This document shows, in pieces, positions 27,969 through 32,669 of a stretch of 32,669 nt of DNA. Origin of the DNA: Candidatus Gottesmanbacteria bacterium RIFCSPHIGHO2_02_FULL_40_13 (GTDB lineage Bacteria > Patescibacteriota > Microgenomatia > 2-02-FULL-39-11); contig MFJN01000044.1 of the NCBI GenBank assembly GCA_001779235.1, forward strand, positions 24,112-56,780. The letters run 5' to 3'. The translations under genes and the position numbers were made by a program. The notes under the pieces were generated by a model. That model saw nothing but the letters and a program-made list of their open reading frames with translations. It made no database searches and was not told where the DNA came from. Position 1 is the first letter of the stretch, and every line of letters begins with the position of its first letter.

Positions 27969-29605
27969 TTAATTCCTACATCGGTTGATATTCTCTGTCT
28001 TCTGTCATGAAGTTTTTGCCAATTATTTAACAACTGTTGTTGATCTGATAAACTTATCCTCAACGCTTTTAAAACAGCATGATCCTGCTTTTCTAAAACC
28101 TCTCTGGCCGATAATGTTTTGACAGCCGTATCTAGATTAGCAAGATTTACGGTTAGTTTCTTTGGCAATGGAATAAGCAACTTTTCAATCTCAGAAGGAA
28201 CCAGCTCTAGCACCCCTCCTCCATAGTGTCTTCCTTCTAATTCTGCACTTAATGCAGTCAATGAGTTTAGAAAAAAACCAACTAGTTGTTTACTGGCTTT
28301 ATTGTGAACACGAATTCTGTAGGCTGTATCAGTAGTGAATGCTCCAATTTTATTAAATATTAAGCGAGGAATATCATGAGATCTTTTTAACATCCCTATC
28401 TCTGTTGCGTAAACGGACGGCACGGAATACCAAGGACTTCGAACACTACATTTATAGCGTAAATGGAGACCTTGTTCTTCTCCATACTGGATATATTTTT
28501 TAGCGATGGAATTGTTTGTTGGTTTATTAGAAAACCATATTAAGTTAGTTGGTTTTCCGTTTTTTCTATTTTCTTGATGCTGTCGTTCATCATAAATGAT
28601 GCCATGACAATGATCACTTCGTCCAAACATTGGATGAGCCCATTTTGATAGGTCATATTTTTGAACTGTTTCATCGGAAACAAGAAAATAGTCATTTGCT
28701 CCAGTCACAATGCCAACATCAACTTCCGCGATATCATTAAAACGATATATATCTGGATGCTCAGCAAGTCGATCTATTAAGTTACGGGTTGATAGGTCTA
28801 ACAGAGCATAGGTCCATTTTCCAGCTACAGTTCTACCATTTAATGATTTAGGAGAAGAAAAAATAATGTCGGGATCTATATCAAGAAATTCTTTTTGTTT
28901 GACAGGATAAATACCAACGCCCTCAGCTTTAGCACTAGTACTGCTTCTTTTTTCCGCGAGAAGTAGTACTGCCCCCTGAAGAGTATTTTTAAACCAAAGC
29001 TCCTCTGGATCGATGATCACTAACCTTTTGCATTCTCTTCCAAGATATGTCCGGAGAGATTGAGCATGAATAATATGAATAATTTCTGCTGGAACCACCA
29101 TTGCTAATCGACCTCCAGGTCGCAACATTGCTAAAGAAGCTAGAACAAATGGAACCCATGCATTCGTGTGCTTGGTAAAGGATAAATTAAGTTCATTAAA
29201 AATTTCCTCTGATCTTTGTTGAAACTCTTTTGGAAGATATTGATATCTAATGAAAGGTGGATTACCAACTACTGCGTCATAAGATAGTTTATTATTTCGA
29301 ATATTATTTAGTGACCACTTAAGAAAATCGCCTATTTGTATATCTATATGAGCAGAAATATTTTTTGCTCTTATTTGGGCTTTTTTGGCTTCATTTTCAT
29401 TAATTTCAAAACCCAATACAGAAACACCTTTCATTCCATGAACTTTATCAATAGCTTCAAAAAAAATACCGTCTCCACAACTAGGCTCAAGGATAGTTCT
29501 CGGTTTTATACTTCTAACCCACTTTGTTAAAAAAACCGCTAGATCAAAGGGTGTATAATAACCTCCACGTAATTTTTGTTCGCTCTCGTTTATTTTAAAA
29601 TTCAT
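27965..29605 (-). CDS. N6-adenine DNA methyltransferase, gamma class (TaqI/Eco57I-like)
   Basis: GGYYTPFDLAVFLTKWV (motif X), TILEPSCGDGIFFEAI (motif I), DAVVGNPPFIRYQYLP (motif IV NPPF), long C-terminal region consistent with a target recognition domain. Confidence 0.92.
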   Translation of the reverse strand: MNFKINESEQKLRGGYYTPFDLAVFLTKWVRSIKPRTILEPSCGDGIFFEAIDKVHGMKGVSVLGFEINENEAKKAQIRAKNISAHIDIQIGDFLKWSLNNIRNNKLSYDAVVGNPPFIRYQYLPKEFQQRSEEIFNELNLSFTKHTNAWVPFVLASLAMLRPGGRLAMVVPAEIIHIIHAQSLRTYLGRECKRLVIIDPEELWFKNTLQGAVLLLAEKRSSTSAKAEGVGIYPVKQKEFLDIDPDIIFSSPKSLNGRTVAGKWTYALLDLSTRNLIDRLAEHPDIYRFNDIAEVDVGIVTGANDYFLVSDETVQKYDLSKWAHPMFGRSDHCHGIIYDERQHQENRKNGKPTNLIWFSNKPTNNSIAKKYIQYGEEQGLHLRYKCSVRSPWYSVPSVYATEIGMLKRSHDIPRLIFNKIGAFTTDTAYRIRVHNKASKQLVGFFLNSLTALSAELEGRHYGGGVLELVPSEIEKLLIPLPKKLTVNLANLDTAVKTLSAREVLEKQDHAVLKALRISLSDQQQLLNNWQKLHDRRQRISTDVGIN

Positions 29606-29620
29606 AACAATAAATTTATA

Positions 29621-30205
29621 TTAATCTCCTCTTCTTATTAAACCACAAAACTTGCCGCGAATCTCGAGCTCTTTTGGATAGATATTGATTATCGATTTAT
29701 TTCGAGGCTCTAGATAGACTTTTCCATTTCTATTGCGATAAACTTTTAGTGTTGCGCCTTTTTCTGTAACTGCAACCACCCTGTCACCATCTTCTGCAGT
29801 TTTCTGATGTCTAACAACGATAATATCCCCATCAAGAATATTATCATCCTTCATGCTCGTCCCTAGTACTTCAAGAGCATAATAATCGCCTTTTCTGCTT
29901 ATCATAGACAATGGAACGTCGATTGGCTCCGGATTTTCAATCGGCTCTATTGGAATGCCTGCGGCGATGACGCCAAGCTTGAAGATGCGTCCAAATTGTC
30001 GAATTGTTGTGCTGATTCCGCGCGCTATGTTATCGGTTTTCTGGAGAAATCCCCTCGTTTCAAGCTCTTCTACGAAATGCTGGGCGGTACTGACGGACTT
30101 TCGAAAATGTCTCGCTATCTCATGAAGCGACGGAGAATAACCATTGTCTTTAACGAAAATCTTGATGAAGTCCAGTACTTGTTTTTGCTTCGGCGTTATT
30201 ACCAT
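29621..30205 (-). CDS. lexA: LexA-like repressor (winged HTH plus S24 peptidase)
   Basis: Winged HTH KQKQVLDFIKIFVKDNGYSPSLHEIARHFRKSVSTAQHFVEELETRGFL; Ala-Gly cleavage site VIAAGIPIEP; catalytic Ser in LGTSMKDDNILDGD; Lys in TEKGATLKVYRN. Confidence 0.9.
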   Translation of the reverse strand: MVITPKQKQVLDFIKIFVKDNGYSPSLHEIARHFRKSVSTAQHFVEELETRGFLQKTDNIARGISTTIRQFGRIFKLGVIAAGIPIEPIENPEPIDVPLSMISRKGDYYALEVLGTSMKDDNILDGDIIVVRHQKTAEDGDRVVAVTEKGATLKVYRNRNGKVYLEPRNKSIINIYPKELEIRGKFCGLIRRGD

Positions 30206-30318
30206 AGATGTATTGACTTTTATTCGTGTTTGCTCTATTATTAATTTATTACTTTTTTATGACTATTGTCAAGAAGTAAAAAATCTGAGATTACCCCAGT
30301 TTAGCTTCAAAACACCCA

Positions 30319-30457
30319 TGTCATTGCAAGCACATTCGACAAGCTCAGTGTAAACTCCGCGAAGCCAAGTACCGTCCGGTACCTGGCGAAGCAATCTCTT
30401 TTTTCCTGATGGGATTGCCACGTCTCCCGATGTGACATCGGGGTCCTCGCAATGACA
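30319..30457. repeat. Palindromic interspersed repeat (TGTCATTGCAAG...CTCGCAATGACA type)
   Basis: Outer arms TGTCATTGC/GCAATGACA; internal GTACCGTCCGGTAC, GGCGAAGCAATCTC, GATTGCCACGTC, CCCGATGTGACATCGGGG; same class as 14635-14750. Confidence 0.8.
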
Positions 30458-30477
30458 ACCACAAAGTGGGGTAAGGT

Positions 30478-30497
30478 CAGGAGTAAGATGAGTATAC
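30478..30497 (+). repeat. Right inverted repeat flanking the RM cassette (copy 3)
   Basis: CAGGAGTAAGATGAGTATAC, 19/20 identical to the reverse complement of 26414-26433. Confidence 0.75.
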
Positions 30498-31609
30498 AAG
30501 CTTATGTAAGTACTGATATAATTTTAGATATCATGAATAATACTGCCCAGCCTCAGGAATTGATAGAGTTGACTAAGCTTCAGGAGAAGCTAACCGGTGC
30601 TTCTCTGCCTGATGATCTGCGGGATAAGGCTACAGCAATGATTGTACAGGCTTCCCTCAGTTATAAGTATAACGGCCAGCTGTCTGGTTTTGAACAGGCA
30701 GCCAAATATATTGACTGGATAGTCAATATCCCTTGGATGAAAAGAAGCAGTGATCTTTTGGATATTGTACAGGCAAAACAGGTGCTCGATAAATATCATT
30801 ACGGCTTGGAACAGATTAAAGACAGAATTTTGGAATATCTATCAGTCATGAAGCTCAATCTTACTCAAACAAATCAGGACAAAAATGTTCACAATTTCAT
30901 GCGGGCGCCTATTCTTTTTTTTGTAGGGTTAGTCGGCACCGGAAAAACGACTATTGCCGCCTCGATTGCCCAGGCTATGCAGAGAACCTTTGTCAGAATC
31001 CCTTTTGGAGGTATGGGATCAGCTCTTGATTTGAGGGGACAATCCAGAATCCATCCCGACGCCGAAGTAGGTCAGTTAATTAAGGCTCTGAAACGAGCCG
31101 GCACTAAAAATCCTGTTATCCTACTTGATGAAATTGACCGCGTCGCCGACCATGCCAGAGCTGATATTATGGGAGTCCTCATTGAGATTCTTGACCCTGA
31201 ACAAAATGCGGCCTTTGTCGATCACTTTATTGATTATCCTTTTGATCTTTCGGAGGTACTGTTTATCGCCACGGCAAACAATACAACCAATGTTTCAACA
31301 GCCGTCATGGACAGGCTGGAACCAATTCAAATGCCATCCTATAATGATGAAGAAAAAATTGTTATCGGAAAGAGTTATGTTTTTCCTAAAGTAATAGTAA
31401 ATTCCGGATTAAACGGTTCACAGCTTCAGATAGATGACGAAGTCTGGTCTTTGATTGTCAGACCTTTAGGATTTGATTCGGGCATCCGGACTCTTGAGCG
31501 GACAATTAACGGCATCTGCCGTAAAGTTGCCAGGATGATTGTGGAAAATAAAGGCAACAGTTTTCATATAACAGGCGAAAACATCAAACAATTCTTACCA
31601 AAATGGTGA
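30488..31609 (+). CDS. Lon-type AAA+ ATPase without N-terminal LAN and C-terminal protease domains
   Basis: YIDWIVNIPWMKRSSDLLDIVQAKQVLDKYHYGLEQIKDRILEYLSVMKL, Walker A GLVGTGKTT, Walker B PVILLDEIDR, LFIATANNTTNVSTAVMDRLEPI are Lon AAA+ hallmarks; ends at GENIKQFLPKW. Start uncertain (30488 or 30533; the ORF-track ATG at 30452 lies in the repeat). Confidence 0.85.
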   Translation: MSIQAYVSTDIILDIMNNTAQPQELIELTKLQEKLTGASLPDDLRDKATAMIVQASLSYKYNGQLSGFEQAAKYIDWIVNIPWMKRSSDLLDIVQAKQVLDKYHYGLEQIKDRILEYLSVMKLNLTQTNQDKNVHNFMRAPILFFVGLVGTGKTTIAASIAQAMQRTFVRIPFGGMGSALDLRGQSRIHPDAEVGQLIKALKRAGTKNPVILLDEIDRVADHARADIMGVLIEILDPEQNAAFVDHFIDYPFDLSEVLFIATANNTTNVSTAVMDRLEPIQMPSYNDEEKIVIGKSYVFPKVIVNSGLNGSQLQIDDEVWSLIVRPLGFDSGIRTLERTINGICRKVARMIVENKGNSFHITGENIKQFLPKW

Positions 31610-31641
31610 AGACTCCCCGGACTGAAGTCCGGGGCTTCTTT
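31608..31641 (+). terminator. Intrinsic terminator after the Lon-like gene
   Basis: CCCCGGAC-TGAA-GTCCGGGG stem with outer GAAG/CTTC, followed by TTT. Confidence 0.75.
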
Positions 31642-31656
31642 AAGGTAGAGTCTGAA

Positions 31657-31727
31657 ACCCCGTACCAAAAGCCCCAAGAAGCCATTCATCACCGCATTGA
31701 GAAGGCGGGGCTTTTTGGTACTGGGGT
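31657..31727. repeat. Long imperfect inverted repeat between the Lon-like gene and rnj
   Basis: ACCCCGTACCAAAAGCCCC (31657-31675) pairs with GGGGCTTTTTGGTACTGGGGT (31707-31727) with two 1-nt bulges. Confidence 0.8.
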
Positions 31728-31754
31728 AAATCATGATACAATAATAATAATTTA

Positions 31755-32669
31755 ATGCTTACTAGCTCTCCTAACACTTCACAAGAATCGGTTCGAATAA
31801 TACCTCTGGGCGGGGTTGGCGATGTCACCAAAAATATGTATCTCTACGAATATCATACCTCGCCAGGTATCATCTCCGATATCCTGATAGTCGACTGCGG
31901 AATAGGATTCCCTGAAGAAAACATGTATGGAATTGATATCGTAATTCCTGATATTTCCTATCTGCGCGATAAAAAAGATAAAATTAGAGGAATTGTTCTG
32001 ACACACGGCCATGACGACCATATCGCAGCACTCCCCTACATACTGCCGGAACTGAAAGTACCGGTATACGGCTCAAAACTTACCGCCGCGTTAGCAGAAG
32101 TAAAACTTGAGGAATTAGGGTTGCATAATCAGGTAAAAACTATCAATACAGATGATATTTTAAGAATCGGGCCTTTTAATATTGAATTTATCCACGTCAC
32201 CCATTCCATTCCGGACGCCTGTAATCTAATCATCAAGACTCCAGTTGGCACTTTTTACCATGGCAGTGATTATAAATTTGACTGGACCCCGCTTGATGGC
32301 AAAATTACGGAGGTCGGTAAAATAGCCCAGGCTTCAAAGACGGGTATTTTATGCCTGCTGTCAGATTGCGTCAGGGTGGAATCTCCTGGTTACACCTTGT
32401 CTGAACGGGTTATTGAGGACACTCTCGAAAAAGAAATCAGAAACTGTCCGGGAAAGTTTATTTTTACCACCCAGTCTTCAAATATTTCACGTATTCAACT
32501 GGCGGTTAATGTAGCGATAAGACACAACAGAAAAATAGCATTTCTGGGCCGTTCAATTGAGAAAAATGTCACAGTTTCGCGTAAACTGGGTTACATCAAC
32601 TTTCCCGATATCCACATCGTCCCCGAAAAGGATCTTTATAAATATCAGGACCGGGAACTGGCCTTGATG
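31755..32669 (+). CDS. rnj: Ribonuclease J (metallo-beta-lactamase/beta-CASP), truncated by the window edge
   Basis: RIIPLGGVGDVTKNMYLYEY, GIDIVIPDISYL, LTHGHDDHIAALPYILPEL, FIHVTHSIPDACNLII; frame open to the window end. Confidence 0.93.
   Translation, partial: MLTSSPNTSQESVRIIPLGGVGDVTKNMYLYEYHTSPGIISDILIVDCGIGFPEENMYGIDIVIPDISYLRDKKDKIRGIVLTHGHDDHIAALPYILPELKVPVYGSKLTAALAEVKLEELGLHNQVKTINTDDILRIGPFNIEFIHVTHSIPDACNLIIKTPVGTFYHGSDYKFDWTPLDGKITEVGKIAQASKTGILCLLSDCVRVESPGYTLSERVIEDTLEKEIRNCPGKFIFTTQSSNISRIQLAVNVAIRHNRKIAFLGRSIEKNVTVSRKLGYINFPDIHIVPEKDLYKYQDRELALM

Noticed and set aside
30452-30487. Upstream N-terminal extension of the Lon-like ORF (MTTTKWGKVRSK)
   Set aside because: Encoded by the end of the palindromic repeat; not treated as the real start.
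1-32669. Alternative genetic code (UGA read as an amino acid, as in some CPR lineages)
   Set aside because: TGA sits exactly at the expected ends of conserved genes (e.g. nusA at 17735), and no conserved gene needs TGA readthrough.
1-32669. tRNA or rRNA genes
   Set aside because: No cloverleaf or rRNA signature recognised by eye in the intergenic regions; a tRNAscan-SE/Infernal run would be decisive.

Overview
The window looks like a low-GC, compact bacterial chromosome segment, probably Patescibacteria/CPR and Microgenomates-like (lineage is an inference). It uses the standard code: TGA ends several genes. Minus strand, 1-12713: rpoB-rpoC-rpsL-rpsG-fusA-tuf-rpsJ-rplC (rplC runs off the left edge). 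Plus strand, about 15.1-24.1 kb: SAM methyltransferase, GT2 glycosyltransferase, nusA, infB, DHH/NrnA-like protein, rpsO, pnp and a Cys/Met-metabolism PLP enzyme. From about 24.1 to 30.3 kb lies an accessory island: an MntA/HepT-type toxin-antitoxin pair, a GT-C-like membrane protein, and a compact restriction-modification cassette. The cassette holds an XRE regulator, a PLD-fold (NgoFVII/BfiI-like) nuclease, a convergent gamma-class N6-adenine methyltransferase, and a LexA/S24-type repressor immediately upstream of the methyltransferase. Near-identical 20-bp inverted repeats flank it. The right edge has a Lon-type AAA+ protein with no protease domain and the start of RNase J. Best second-look items: (1) a palindromic interspersed repeat inserted in frame in the IF-2 GTPase domain; (2) the LexA-linked RM cassette and its flanking inverted repeats; (3) the protease-less Lon-like ATPase; (4) a DHH-family protein with eroded catalytic motifs; (5) a promoter-leader-terminator arrangement between rpsJ and rplC; (6) a cluster of hairpins at 14.87-15.05 kb. 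All calls come from reading the sequence and supplied translations; no searches or folding programs were run.
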